Of a stretch of 64,000 bases of DNA, positions 8,840 to 17,306 are shown one piece after another; position 1 is the first letter of the stretch, and each line of letters starts with the position of its first letter. The notes under the pieces are model-generated. The model worked only from the letters and a program-made list of their open reading frames with translations, made no database searches and had not been told where the DNA came from. A program made the position numbers and the translations under genes. The stretch is taken from NCBI RefSeq assembly GCF_963664915.1, contig NZ_OY761810.1:1254661-1318660 (forward strand), in the 5' to 3' direction. This stretch comes from an uncultured Caproiciproducens sp. (GTDB lineage Bacteria; Bacillota; Clostridia; Oscillospirales; Acutalibacteraceae).

Positions 8840-10114
8840 TTATATTTTTTTGGTATATGCGGCTTCTTCCAGTCCGCCAAGGCCGGTCAGGCAGCGGCGA
8901 ACCATGTCCAGCGCGTTGGACACGGCAAGGCTGCGCAGATATTCGCGGCCTTTAGAAGCGCTGGTGCCCGGCATTTTGCGCACCCAGGTATGTTCTCCGT
9001 CGCAAAGTGAAATGTAAATCAGGCCGACAGGCTTCTCTTTCGTTCCGCCCTCCGGTCCCGCAATTCCGGTAATGCCGATTCCGAGCTCGCTGCCGGATTT
9101 TTCCCTGACACCCTCCGCCATGGCGCGTGCGGTCTGTTCACTGACGGCGCCGTACTGTTTGAGGGTAGCTTCGGGAACTCCGAGGAGAAGCGTTTTAATT
9201 TCATTGGCATAGGTCACTGCGCCCATCTGGAACACATTGCTTGCCCCCGCTATATCGGTGATTCGCTTGGAGAGCAGCCCGCCGGTACACGATTCCGCGG
9301 TGGCAAGCCGTAAGTGGCGCTTGCCCAGTTCCGTGACGACGACTTCTTCCAGACTTTCAACATCAATCCCATAAATAAATTCACTGAAACGCGATTGAAG
9401 CTCTTCCACAACGGGGGCGCACATCGCGGCGGCTTTTTCTTCGCTGTCCGCTCTTGCGGTAACGCGCACGAACATTTCGCCCTCTTTGGCGTAGGTCGCC
9501 GCCGTCGGATTGGCACAGTCGGTCAAATCTGATATTTTTTCAGCGACAAAACCTTCACCCAGACCAAAAATACGGATAATTTTTGAAACAATCACCGCTT
9601 TTTCGCCCTTCATCAGATAGGGGATAGCGGAATTCTTCAGCATGGGTATCAATTCGGACGGCGGGCCGGGCAGCATAATAATGATTTTGCCTGCGTCGGT
9701 TTCAAATCCGCAGCCCGGAGCAGTGCCGTGGTCGTTTTGAAACACAGTGCATCCTTCGGGGAGCATTGCCTGTTTCTCCTGTGTCTCACCAAGCACTCTG
9801 CCCTTAAAATAGTGAATGATTCTGTCCATGCTTTCCTGATGCAGCACAAGTTTTTTCCCAGCCGTCTGTGCAATGGTTTCTTTGGTCAAATCATCGCCGG
9901 TCGGCCCAAGTCCGCCCGTCGTAATGACAAGGTCGCTGCGCTGAAGCGCGCTTTCCAGCGCTTCTTTCAGACGGGGCACATTGTCGCCCACGGTACCGGC
10001 GAATAAAAGGTTGACACCGATGGTGGAAAGTTCACGTGCTACATAAGATGCGTCAGTGTTAATCGTATGACCGAGCAAAAGCTCGGTTCCAACAGAGATA
10101 ATTTCAGCGTTCAT
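8840..10114 (-). CDS. cinA: CinA: competence/damage-inducible protein with nicotinamide-nucleotide amidase domain
   Basis: The 424-residue protein has an N-terminal molybdopterin-binding-like (COG1058) domain starting MNAEIISVGTELLLGH, with TTGGLGPTGDDLT near residue 70 and PGPPSEL near 150, and a C-terminal amidase domain with ATAESCTGGLLSKR and GITGIAGPEGGT. Such proteins hydrolyse NMN to nicotinate mononucleotide and/or ADP-ribose in NAD recycling, and are often damage- or competence-induced. The start at 10114 has GGAGG five bases upstream and overlaps the end of thiI by 11 bases, implying coupled translation. Other NAD metabolism in this window is nadE at 18.5-20.4 kb. Confidence 0.93.
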   Translation of the reverse strand: MNAEIISVGTELLLGHTINTDASYVARELSTIGVNLLFAGTVGDNVPRLKEALESALQRSDLVITTGGLGPTGDDLTKETIAQTAGKKLVLHQESMDRIIHYFKGRVLGETQEKQAMLPEGCTVFQNDHGTAPGCGFETDAGKIIIMLPGPPSELIPMLKNSAIPYLMKGEKAVIVSKIIRIFGLGEGFVAEKISDLTDCANPTAATYAKEGEMFVRVTARADSEEKAAAMCAPVVEELQSRFSEFIYGIDVESLEEVVVTELGKRHLRLATAESCTGGLLSKRITDIAGASNVFQMGAVTYANEIKTLLLGVPEATLKQYGAVSEQTARAMAEGVREKSGSELGIGITGIAGPEGGTKEKPVGLIYISLCDGEHTWVRKMPGTSASKGREYLRSLAVSNALDMVRRCLTGLGGLEEAAYTKKI

Positions 10115-11300
10115 AATTTCCTCCGTTCTGCTTTGGGACAATTTTGGTCAGCTTAACATTTTTAACACATTCTTCGATCAGCTCGTCGCAATTCAGCGCC
10201 TGTTCAGCCTCAAGAATTTCCGCCATTTGCGGCCTTGTGCGCGGATGCTTCGGTGTGAATACGGTACAGCAGTCTTCAAACGGTTCAATGGAGATATCAA
10301 AAGTATCGATTTTGCGGGACAGTTCAATAATTTCAATCTTATCCATTCCGATCAGCGGACGGAGCACCGGCATGTCGGACGCCTTGTCTGTGCACACAAT
10401 CGCCTGTAGGGTCTGGCTTGCCACCTGACCAAGGCTTTCGCCGGTAATCAGTGCGGAGCAGTGTTCATTGTGCGCTATTTTTTCACTTACACGCATCATA
10501 AACCGGCGCATAATAATGGTAAAGAACTCTTCCGGACATTTTTCCATAATTTCTTCCTGTACTCTTGCAAAAGGCACGGTGAACATATTCATTCTGCCGG
10601 CGTATTCGCTTACGCGGGTCAGCAGGTCAACGACTTTTTGTTCCGCGCGTTCGCTTGTGTAGGGCGGGCTGGCAAAATGAATGGCGGTGAGCTCCAGCCC
10701 GCGCTTTGCCATCGTCCACGCGGCAACCGGACTGTCGATTCCGCCGCTGATGAGGATGGCGGCGTTTCCGCCGGTTCCGACCGGAATTCCGCCCGCGCCC
10801 CGCAGTGCCTGTCCGTGAACATAAGCTCCGAAATCGCGCACCTCCACCCGTACCGTGATGTCGGGCTTGTGTACGTCAACATGCAGATGTGGATACTGCT
10901 CCAGCAGATATTCGCCCACTTCCGCCGAGATCTCGGGTGATTTTAACGGGAAGATTTTATCGGCGCGCTTGGACTCCACTTTAAAGCTCTTGGCAGCCAG
11001 CAGTTCCGGTTTCAGGTATTCGGCCGACGCTTCAAGTATGGCGGGCATTTCTTTTTTAACAACGCACGCACGTGAAAACGCTGCGATTCCGAATATTTTG
11101 GAGACCTTCTCCACTGCGGTGTCCAAATCCGCTCCTTGATGCGGGGTGACATAAACGGTTGACTGGGCGGTTTTTACGTCAAAGCCGCCCAGATGATTCA
11201 GACGGCGCCGGATATTCCGAAGCAGTGCTGCCTCAAAAACATTTCGGTTTAGTCCCTTCAGAACCATTTCACCCAGTTTTATTAATATGATTTCATCCAT
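10104..11300 (-). CDS. thiI: tRNA uracil 4-sulfurtransferase ThiI
   Basis: Makes 4-thiouridine at position 8 of tRNA and can supply sulfur for thiamine thiazole synthesis. The 398-residue protein has an N-terminal ferredoxin-like/THUMP region (about 1-165) and a PP-loop adenylation domain beginning AILISGGIDSPVAAW. There is no C-terminal rhodanese domain, the usual state in Firmicutes, so sulfur probably passes directly from the cysteine desulfurase encoded 13 bases upstream. AGGAG lies seven bases before the ATG. It overlaps cinA. Confidence 0.95.
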   Translation of the reverse strand: MDEIILIKLGEMVLKGLNRNVFEAALLRNIRRRLNHLGGFDVKTAQSTVYVTPHQGADLDTAVEKVSKIFGIAAFSRACVVKKEMPAILEASAEYLKPELLAAKSFKVESKRADKIFPLKSPEISAEVGEYLLEQYPHLHVDVHKPDITVRVEVRDFGAYVHGQALRGAGGIPVGTGGNAAILISGGIDSPVAAWTMAKRGLELTAIHFASPPYTSERAEQKVVDLLTRVSEYAGRMNMFTVPFARVQEEIMEKCPEEFFTIIMRRFMMRVSEKIAHNEHCSALITGESLGQVASQTLQAIVCTDKASDMPVLRPLIGMDKIEIIELSRKIDTFDISIEPFEDCCTVFTPKHPRTRPQMAEILEAEQALNCDELIEECVKNVKLTKIVPKQNGGNYER

Positions 11301-11313
11301 TTGAATTCTCCTA

Positions 11314-12450
11314 TTATGGTTTTTGGGTCAGTTTTGCAAGCCCTTCTTTTATTGCGTAAACCAAGTAGTCAACGTCCTCGGCGGTATTGTAACGGGAAAA
11401 GCTGAGACGCAGAGCGGAAGCGATCCGTTCATGGGGAAGTCCCATGGCGGTTAAAACGTGGCTTGCCTTTCCTTTGGAACACGCGGAGCCGGAGGAAACG
11501 TATATTTCTCTGCTGGAAAGGTAGTGCAGCATCGTTTCCGCGCGCACGCCGCCGGTGGAAAAATTAACGATATAGGGCAGCGCGTCGTCGGGCGAGTTGA
11601 GAATCACTCCGTCGATCTCACGCAGTCTTTCGCGGCAGTATGCGCTGAGATTTGCCATTGCCGCAAGCTGGGTGCCCGGGTCCGGCAGCGCGCCGACTGC
11701 GGCTCCAAACCCCGCAATCAGCGGGGCGCTCTCCGTTCCGGGGCGGATGTCTTTTTCCTGTCCGCCGCCGTATGTTCGCGGAACAATATGAACGCCTTTT
11801 CGCAGATAAAGCGCCCCCACGCCTTTCGGGCCGTGAATTTTGTGTGCGCTCATGCTCAGCAGGTCAATCTTTAGTCTGCCCGGTTTTACCGGCAGCTTAC
11901 CGAAAGCCTGCACCGCGTCAACATGAAAAAGCGCGGGTGCTCTGACAGCGGCAATCGCTGCCGGCACCGCTTCGAGCGGTAAAATGCTGCCGACTTCATT
12001 GTTCACGAACATCATGCTTACTAAGACCGTTCGCGGTGTCACCGCGTGAAACACCTGCTCCGGACGGATTTTTCCGCTGATGTCCGGTTTTAAATAAGTG
12101 ATGGAAAATCCTTCTTTTTCAAGCTGTTTCATTACATTCATAATGGAAGGATGCTCGATCATGGTGGTTACGATGTGATTCCCGCGTCTGCGCATTGCGT
12201 GCGCAGCGCCGAAAAGGGCAAGGTTGTTGCTTTCCGTGCCGCCGGAGGTAAAATAGATCTCCTCCTGCTGGACACCCAACACATCGGCGATTTCCTGTCT
12301 TGCCGCGGTAAGCTCCTGTTCAGCGTAAAAACCCCTCGTGTGAAGGCTGGACGGGTTGCCGTAATTGATTGTCATCATCTCCATCACCTTGTCGGCGGCT
12401 TCACGGCAAACCATGGTGGTGGAAGAATTATCAAGATATATTTCACCCAA
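11314..12450 (-). CDS. Cysteine desulfurase (NifS/IscS family), TTG start
   Basis: Pyridoxal-phosphate enzyme that releases sulfur from cysteine as a persulfide. The 378-residue protein starts IYLDNSSTT, has the PLP lysine at K204 (SAHKIHGPKG) and the persulfide cysteine at C324 in SSGSACSKGKAS. The start is a TTG at 12450 with GGAGG eight bases upstream; the frame runs further 5' to 12753 but would cross its own promoter and the divergent Fur gene. Immediately downstream thiI makes it the likely dedicated sulfur donor for tRNA 4-thiouridine, comparable to NifZ-ThiI in Bacillus (inference from context). Confidence 0.93.
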   Translation of the reverse strand: MGEIYLDNSSTTMVCREAADKVMEMMTINYGNPSSLHTRGFYAEQELTAARQEIADVLGVQQEEIYFTSGGTESNNLALFGAAHAMRRRGNHIVTTMIEHPSIMNVMKQLEKEGFSITYLKPDISGKIRPEQVFHAVTPRTVLVSMMFVNNEVGSILPLEAVPAAIAAVRAPALFHVDAVQAFGKLPVKPGRLKIDLLSMSAHKIHGPKGVGALYLRKGVHIVPRTYGGGQEKDIRPGTESAPLIAGFGAAVGALPDPGTQLAAMANLSAYCRERLREIDGVILNSPDDALPYIVNFSTGGVRAETMLHYLSSREIYVSSGSACSKGKASHVLTAMGLPHERIASALRLSFSRYNTAEDVDYLVYAIKEGLAKLTQKP

Positions 12451-12486
12451 TGGGGATACCTCCAAGTCATAAATTGATATTACTAT

Positions 12487-12515
12487 ATTATACACCTCGA
12501 AGCACTTTTGAGCAA
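12487..12515 (-). promoter_or_regulatory. Promoter of the cysteine desulfurase operon
   Basis: On the minus strand TTGCTC (12510-12515), a 17-bp spacer and a perfect TATAAT (12487-12492) lie about 37 bases before the TTG start. It sits back to back with the fur promoter. Confidence 0.75.
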
Positions 12516-12536
12516 CGAAAACGCCCTGAAAGGACA

Positions 12537-12564
12537 TTGCTTTTTTGTTAAATTGTATTATAAT
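12537..12564 (+). promoter_or_regulatory. Promoter of the Fur-family gene
   Basis: TTGCTT (12537-12542), a 16-bp spacer and TATAAT (12559-12564) lie about 58 bases upstream of the ATG. Confidence 0.7.
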
Positions 12565-12622
12565 AAACGGTAGCGGAATGTTAGCCCGAAAAATCGCATT
12601 TTTAGCAGGAGGAGGCAGAGCA

Positions 12623-13045
12623 ATGATGTTGAAAAACACAAAACAGCGCGGCGCGATCATGCAGATTTTAAAGCAGAACAGCGACCCCGTCAGTGCCGAG
12701 GATATCTTCGCGGCCCTGAAGAACGAATATCCGAATCTGGCTCTCTCCACCATTTACAGGAATCTGGAACGTTTTACCGCGGATGGACTGATTGAAAAAG
12801 ATGTATGGAGCGACGGGATTGTTCGTTATTCCATTGCAGCGGAGCATCATGGGCATTATTTAATATGCACCGGGTGCAGCGCAAAGATTAAAATAGAAGA
12901 CTGCCCGCTTTCCGGCATTGAACAGGGCCTGGCGCATGACACAGGCTACGAAATAGAGGGACATACACTGACTATTTACGGCAAATGCCCCAAATGCATT
13001 CGGCGCGCGTGTACACAGGAGAAGACAAAAAAATCCCCCGATTAA
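12623..13045 (+). CDS. Fur-family metalloregulator (Fur/PerR/Zur type)
   Basis: A 140-residue protein with an N-terminal winged helix (about 1-80, with LALSTIYRNLERFTADGLI as recognition region), then HHGHYLICTGC, the metal-binding hinge and first structural CxxC, and a second CxxC in GKCPKCIRRA. Both zinc CxxC pairs are present, as in PerR and most Fur proteins. The hinge residues do not let me choose between iron, zinc and peroxide sensing. The ATG at 12623 follows GGAGGAGG. The gene is divergent from the cysteine desulfurase operon and may be autoregulated; no Fur or PER box was identified with confidence. Confidence 0.9.
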   Translation: MMLKNTKQRGAIMQILKQNSDPVSAEDIFAALKNEYPNLALSTIYRNLERFTADGLIEKDVWSDGIVRYSIAAEHHGHYLICTGCSAKIKIEDCPLSGIEQGLAHDTGYEIEGHTLTIYGKCPKCIRRACTQEKTKKSPD

Positions 13046-13055
13046 TGCGGGTCAT

Positions 13056-13093
13056 AAAAAAAGAAAGCAGACAGATGTCTGCTTTCTTTTTTT
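13056..13093. terminator. Bidirectional terminator after fur and the glycosyltransferase gene
   Basis: AAAGAAAGCAGACA pairs with TGTCTGCTTTCTTT, flanked by A and T runs on both sides, between convergent genes. Confidence 0.9.
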
Positions 13094-14213
13094 ATGAATG
13101 GTGTTCCGAAAGTTCGTTGATCAGTGAAAAAATGTTTTTACCGGACTGTGACATATCGAAGCTTTCAACGGAAGTCCGCATCCGTTCAAGTTTTTTTGTG
13201 TCTTCCAGCAGAGAAAGAATGGTCTCCCCGGGATCGACGCCTTTTTCCAGCTTAACCGCCATGTCGTGTGACAAAAGGAAGTTTGCGTTGTCCTCTTCCT
13301 GCCCGGGAATCGCATCGAACACCGCCAGCGGTATATTGCACGCAAGCGCCTCCGAAACCGTCAGTCCGCCCGGCTTCGTAATAATTAAATCCGAAACGTG
13401 CATATAGTTTTCAACCTCGTCGGTAAAAAAGACCAGCTTGGTTTTTTTCGGGCTTTGCTCAATCATCGGCGTAAAAGCCTCAAACAGCTTCTGGTTGCGC
13501 CCGGTGATGACAATAACCTGAAATTCAGCCGGAAGCTGCATCAGGTTTTTATAAATCTTCATAATATTGGTAACGCCGAAGCTGCCCGCCATAATCAGAA
13601 TAGTCGGAAGATCGTCTTCCATACCGAATCTTTTCAGCAGAGCCGGCTTGTCGCCCTTGCTATAAAACACATCGCCCACGGGAATGCCGAACGGATAGAT
13701 TTTTTCCGTCTTTACACCCATTGCGTTCATTTCCGATATCATATCTTTTGTGGAAACAATGTACGCGTCAACATGGTCGGCAATCCACGCCCGGTGCGGG
13801 CCATAGTCCGTCATCAGGCAGATCAGCGGAGCGCGTACAATGCCCCTGCTCTTTAAGTGTGAAACCATTTCTGTTGCAAACGGGTGCGTGGATATAATTA
13901 CATCGGGTTTTTGTTCCTCCATCAGCGGAATCAGCTTTTGGCTGAATACGTTTGAAAACCGCGTAACCAAATTGGTAAGCAGGCTTTCCTGATTGGTTTT
14001 CCGGTAAAGCTGACCAAATACCTTTGGCGTTTTGGTTGCTAAAAAATGGTAACCTTCACATACGGTTTTATCAAGAACAGCATTAATGCTTTTCAATGCG
14101 TCAACAACAGCAACCTCATTGCCCGTCGAATTTTCAGCAATATATTTTTCAATGGCGTGGGAGGCTCTAAGGTGCCCTCCGCCCGTTGCAGCCGAAAGAA
14201 TTAAAATTTTCAC
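13092..14213 (-). CDS. Processive diacylglycerol glycosyltransferase-like protein (MGDG synthase / MurG superfamily)
   Basis: The 373-residue GT-B enzyme begins KILILSAATGGGHLRASHAI, the signature of the MGDG-synthase/UgtP family, and has the C-terminal nucleotide-sugar site HVSDLIITKPGGLTVSEAL. Relatives add glucose or galactose to diacylglycerol to make glycolipids and lipoteichoic acid anchors at the inner face of the membrane. No transmembrane segment is evident; such enzymes are membrane-associated. The start is a GTG with AAAGGAGG six bases upstream. The gene is divergent from the VanW gene, suggesting an envelope-related neighbourhood. Exact sugar donor is unknown. Confidence 0.88.
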   Translation of the reverse strand: MKILILSAATGGGHLRASHAIEKYIAENSTGNEVAVVDALKSINAVLDKTVCEGYHFLATKTPKVFGQLYRKTNQESLLTNLVTRFSNVFSQKLIPLMEEQKPDVIISTHPFATEMVSHLKSRGIVRAPLICLMTDYGPHRAWIADHVDAYIVSTKDMISEMNAMGVKTEKIYPFGIPVGDVFYSKGDKPALLKRFGMEDDLPTILIMAGSFGVTNIMKIYKNLMQLPAEFQVIVITGRNQKLFEAFTPMIEQSPKKTKLVFFTDEVENYMHVSDLIITKPGGLTVSEALACNIPLAVFDAIPGQEEDNANFLLSHDMAVKLEKGVDPGETILSLLEDTKKLERMRTSVESFDMSQSGKNIFSLINELSEHHS

Positions 14214-14380
14214 ACCAATCCTCCTTTAATTAGAGCTTTTATTTCCTTACATTTATACTATATTTATTATTATAACATATATTTGTAAATGTTACCATAT
14301 AGAATCCGATAACATGGCCATGTGCCCCAGTGCAGGCCGTGTGTGGTCTGAACAGTCCGGGACGGTTATAAAGCTGTAAC

Positions 14381-14409
14381 TTTACTTTTAAATGCCGGCG
14401 TTATATAAT
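14381..14409 (+). promoter_or_regulatory. Promoter of the VanW-family gene
   Basis: TTTACT (14381-14386), a 17-bp spacer and a perfect TATAAT (14404-14409). Confidence 0.65.
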
Positions 14410-14442
14410 ATACCAGTATCTTGCGGATATACCAGTAACTTG
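14408..14442 (+). repeat. Tandem 16-bp direct repeats just downstream of the VanW promoter
   Basis: ATATACCAGTATCTTG (14408-14423) is repeated as ATATACCAGTAACTTG (14427-14442), 15 of 16 bases identical, with a 19-bp period. Paired direct repeats beside a promoter are typical of response-regulator binding sites, but the binding protein is unknown. An unrelated perfect 12-bp palindrome ACATGGCCATGT lies upstream at 14312-14323. Confidence 0.6.
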
Positions 14443-14472
14443 AGAATTTGTTATTATTTGGGAGGCTCCTAT

Positions 14473-16098
14473 ATGATCGGTGCAAACATGATCGATATTT
14501 CTTCCGGAGTGTCGAAGCCGGGCAGGAAAAAAGGAACAATCATTGCGGCTGTCATTGCCGGGGTGGTTTTGCTTGGCGCAGTCGGCGGCATTTTCGGCAA
14601 ACAGATGTTTGAGGAATATCAGCACCAAAAGCTTGTCGCTTCCGTGATTGACGTTGATACCTTTTATAAAGGAATCAAAGTTGCGGGCGTTGAGCTCGGC
14701 GGAAAAACCATGGAGCAGGCCAAGGCCGCCGTCACTGCGGTTGAACCCGGTCTGCGTGATAAATATGATATTAAGATTGTTTACAAAGATAAGATCTGGC
14801 AGCTGACTGAGGATGACCTCAACTTTCAGTTCAACACGGATACCGTGCTGAAAGAGGCGTACGCCTATGCACGCACGGGAGATCGGGAGCAGCGTTATCA
14901 GCAGGTTGTCGCACTGCAGACCACGCCTAAGGCGTACAGTGTTACCAACACGATGAATTACGACAATCTTGACGCTAAGCTGAAAGAAACCGTCAAGGGA
15001 ATCGCCTATGACCCTGTTGATGCGACGGTTGCATCTTTTAATTCGGCGACTGCAACGTTCAGTTATGCCGACGGAAAAAACGGTTTGGCGGTTGATGAAA
15101 ATAAACTGTTTACGCAGGTTGAAGCGATCATCAACGGTGCCAAATCCGGAACGGTTGACGTGCCGACGAAAGTGGTTCCGTTCAGTAAAACCATTGCGGA
15201 GGTAAAAAGCCATCTGCAAAAGCTGGGTACTTACAGCACTGTTTCAACCAACAATGCGAATGGAACCCATAATATGGCGCTGGCCCTCTCGAAAATCAAC
15301 GGAGCCTGTGTTCCGGCCGGCGGCACGTTTTCATTTCACGGTGTGGTCGGCAATTCCAACAAAGCCAACGGCTTTTTGGAAGCGGGCGCGATTTTGAACG
15401 GAAGGCTGATTCAGGCCGACGGCGGCGGAATTTGTCAGGCCTCCACCACAATCTACGGCGCCGCGCTCCGTTCCAACATGAAGATTACCCAGCGTTCTAA
15501 CCATACCTTGCAGTCCACGTACTGCCCGATCGGTCAGGATGCCGCGGTCAGCTATCCGGAGCTTGATTTTAAATTTCAGAATCCGACGGATTATCCGATT
15601 TATATTGTCACCAGTTCAAAGAGTAAGACAATGACTGTGACCTTCTACGGCTATCAGTCGCCGGATTATGACAGTATCGTCATCACGTCGCAGAAGACAG
15701 AGACAATTCCCGCGCCGACCACACCCAAATACACAGTCGACAAAACCCTTGCAAAAGGTGTGATTAAACTCGATTCCAAGGCGCGCGCCGGGGCAAGGGC
15801 AACCGCTCAGCGCGTTTTTTACAAGAACGGAGTCATTGTGAAAACGGAAAATCTGTCCTCCTCTTATTACCGTGCACAGCCTGCTTATTACTCTATCGGT
15901 CCCGGAACAACGGTAAGCGGGAACGTAACGTCTTCCTCTTCCAAGCCGGCAAGTTCTTCCGCGAAGCCGGCAAGCTCTTCCGCAAAGCCGGCGGGTTCTT
16001 CCTCCTCGAGTTCCCAGGGTTCGTCGAGCGGCGGGTCGGGACAGCAGGATGATATCGCTGCTGATGCGATTCAATCTGGAATTGTAATCCCTGAATAA
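14473..16098 (+). CDS. VanW/YoaR-family cell-wall protein with serine-rich tail
   Basis: The 541-residue protein has a cytoplasmic N-terminus, one membrane anchor (about residues 18-38, TIIAAVIAGVVLLGAVGGIF), a putative peptidoglycan-binding region (about 60-250) and a VanW domain (about 270-400) with FSFHGVVGNSNKANGF, GGGICQASTT and SNHTLQSTYCPIGQDAAVSYP. The C-terminus is low-complexity Ser/Lys/Pro/Ala (three near-identical SSSxKPA units) that may span the wall. VanW proteins are widespread in Clostridia; biochemical function is not known. It does not indicate vancomycin resistance, since no van ligase or reductase genes are nearby. GGAGG lies seven bases before the ATG at 14473. Confidence 0.88.
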   Translation: MIGANMIDISSGVSKPGRKKGTIIAAVIAGVVLLGAVGGIFGKQMFEEYQHQKLVASVIDVDTFYKGIKVAGVELGGKTMEQAKAAVTAVEPGLRDKYDIKIVYKDKIWQLTEDDLNFQFNTDTVLKEAYAYARTGDREQRYQQVVALQTTPKAYSVTNTMNYDNLDAKLKETVKGIAYDPVDATVASFNSATATFSYADGKNGLAVDENKLFTQVEAIINGAKSGTVDVPTKVVPFSKTIAEVKSHLQKLGTYSTVSTNNANGTHNMALALSKINGACVPAGGTFSFHGVVGNSNKANGFLEAGAILNGRLIQADGGGICQASTTIYGAALRSNMKITQRSNHTLQSTYCPIGQDAAVSYPELDFKFQNPTDYPIYIVTSSKSKTMTVTFYGYQSPDYDSIVITSQKTETIPAPTTPKYTVDKTLAKGVIKLDSKARAGARATAQRVFYKNGVIVKTENLSSSYYRAQPAYYSIGPGTTVSGNVTSSSSKPASSSAKPASSSAKPAGSSSSSSQGSSSGGSGQQDDIAADAIQSGIVIPE

Positions 16099-16108
16099 AA
16101 CGTCTTTG

Positions 16109-16140
16109 CAGGGTGTGGCTCAGGCTGCACCCTGATTTTA
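16109..16140 (+). terminator. Probable terminator after the VanW gene
   Basis: CAGGGTG pairs with CACCCTG around a 12-base loop, followed by ATTTTAAATTT, a weak U tract. Confidence 0.5.
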
Positions 16141-16304
16141 AATTTGACTTGACTTTTGGACTCATTTCTGCAAAAATGAAAGGGATGAGTAGAATCAATT
16201 TTAATTTGATAAAATAAAATAAAAATGCTCTGTTTCACAGGGCACATAGAATAAGCGAAAAGCGGCTGTGTAGATTTGCCGCGACCAAGAAAGGATGAGC
16301 TAAT

Positions 16305-17291
16305 TTGCCTGAAAAGGATACTGCACCTAAGATTAGCATTATCATACCGGTCTACAATGTTGAAAAATATGTTGGAAAATGCCTGTCTTCTCTGGTTGAA
16401 CAGACATATACCGATTTTGAAATTATTGCCGTCAACGACGGTTCTAAAGATGATTCTCTGGATATTCTCCATCGTTTTGAAGAAAGATATGATTTTGTAA
16501 CGGTGGTCAATCAAAAAAACAGCGGCATTGCCAACGCACGCAACAATGGTCTTGCGGCTGCACGCGGGGAGTATGTTTGTTTTGTCGACAGTGATGACTA
16601 TGTTGCCCCGACCTATCTGGAGGAGCTCTACAACGCCTGTGCGGAAACGGGCTGTGAAATTTCCTGCTGTTATTACTATTTCCACTTTGTTGAAAATAAT
16701 TTTTTGTTTGAATATCCGTTCCGCTGCCACGGGGTTTTTAAACAGTCCGATGCCATGAAAAAGCTTCTGCGCGACGTTCAGATACAGAGCCTTGTGTGGA
16801 ACAAAATGTATAAACGCACTCTTTTTACGGATTATGACGTTAAATTCCCGACCATGTGCTTTGAGGATATGGCGATTGCAAACAAAATATTTGCGCATGT
16901 AGAAAAAGTAGCTGTCATTGACCGCCCGCTCTATTACTACAATCAGCATCCGGCCAGTACGCTGGCAACGATGAATGCGGACAAAATCAATGATTTTATC
17001 CGTGCCATCGCAATGGTTCGTATTTCGCTAGAAAAGAACGGACTTTATGAAAAATATAAAAAAAGTTACCTCGCGCTGACACGCAAAACCTGCGGATGCT
17101 GCTATTTGTATGTATTAAAACTGCATAATGAGAAAAAATGTATGCGTGGGTGCATGACAAACATGCGCCGGGTATCGCGTGCAATTAAGCACTATTCTGC
17201 GGATGAATTCAGCCCTACGACCATGTTCAGCGAGCTGCCGGACGTGGTGGACGCTCCCGAAAAGCTGGAAAAGGACTACTCAACCCGCTAA
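16305..17291 (+). CDS. Family 2 glycosyltransferase, TTG start
   Basis: The 328-residue GT-A enzyme starts with KISIIIPVYNVEKYVGKCL and has VNDGSKDDS, FVDSDD (the DxD metal and nucleotide-sugar site, about residues 90-95) and CFEDMAIANKIF. No membrane segments are apparent. Such enzymes transfer sugars for surface polysaccharide or glycolipid. The TTG at 16305 is the best start: AAAGGATG lies upstream and the protein begins at the family's usual position. It is followed 15 bases later by a multi-pass flippase-like protein, so the two probably act together. Confidence 0.88.
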   Translation: MPEKDTAPKISIIIPVYNVEKYVGKCLSSLVEQTYTDFEIIAVNDGSKDDSLDILHRFEERYDFVTVVNQKNSGIANARNNGLAAARGEYVCFVDSDDYVAPTYLEELYNACAETGCEISCCYYYFHFVENNFLFEYPFRCHGVFKQSDAMKKLLRDVQIQSLVWNKMYKRTLFTDYDVKFPTMCFEDMAIANKIFAHVEKVAVIDRPLYYYNQHPASTLATMNADKINDFIRAIAMVRISLEKNGLYEKYKKSYLALTRKTCGCCYLYVLKLHNEKKCMRGCMTNMRRVSRAIKHYSADEFSPTTMFSELPDVVDAPEKLEKDYSTR

Positions 17292-17306
17292 AGCATATGG
17301 GAGTAA

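Noticed and set aside
12451-12753. N-terminal extension of the cysteine desulfurase
   Set aside because: It would run across the operon's promoter and the divergent Fur gene; the TTG at 12450 has a proper ribosome site.
14473-16098. VanW gene as a vancomycin-resistance marker
   Set aside because: No ligase, dehydrogenase or dipeptidase genes of a van operon are nearby; VanW domains are common in Clostridia.
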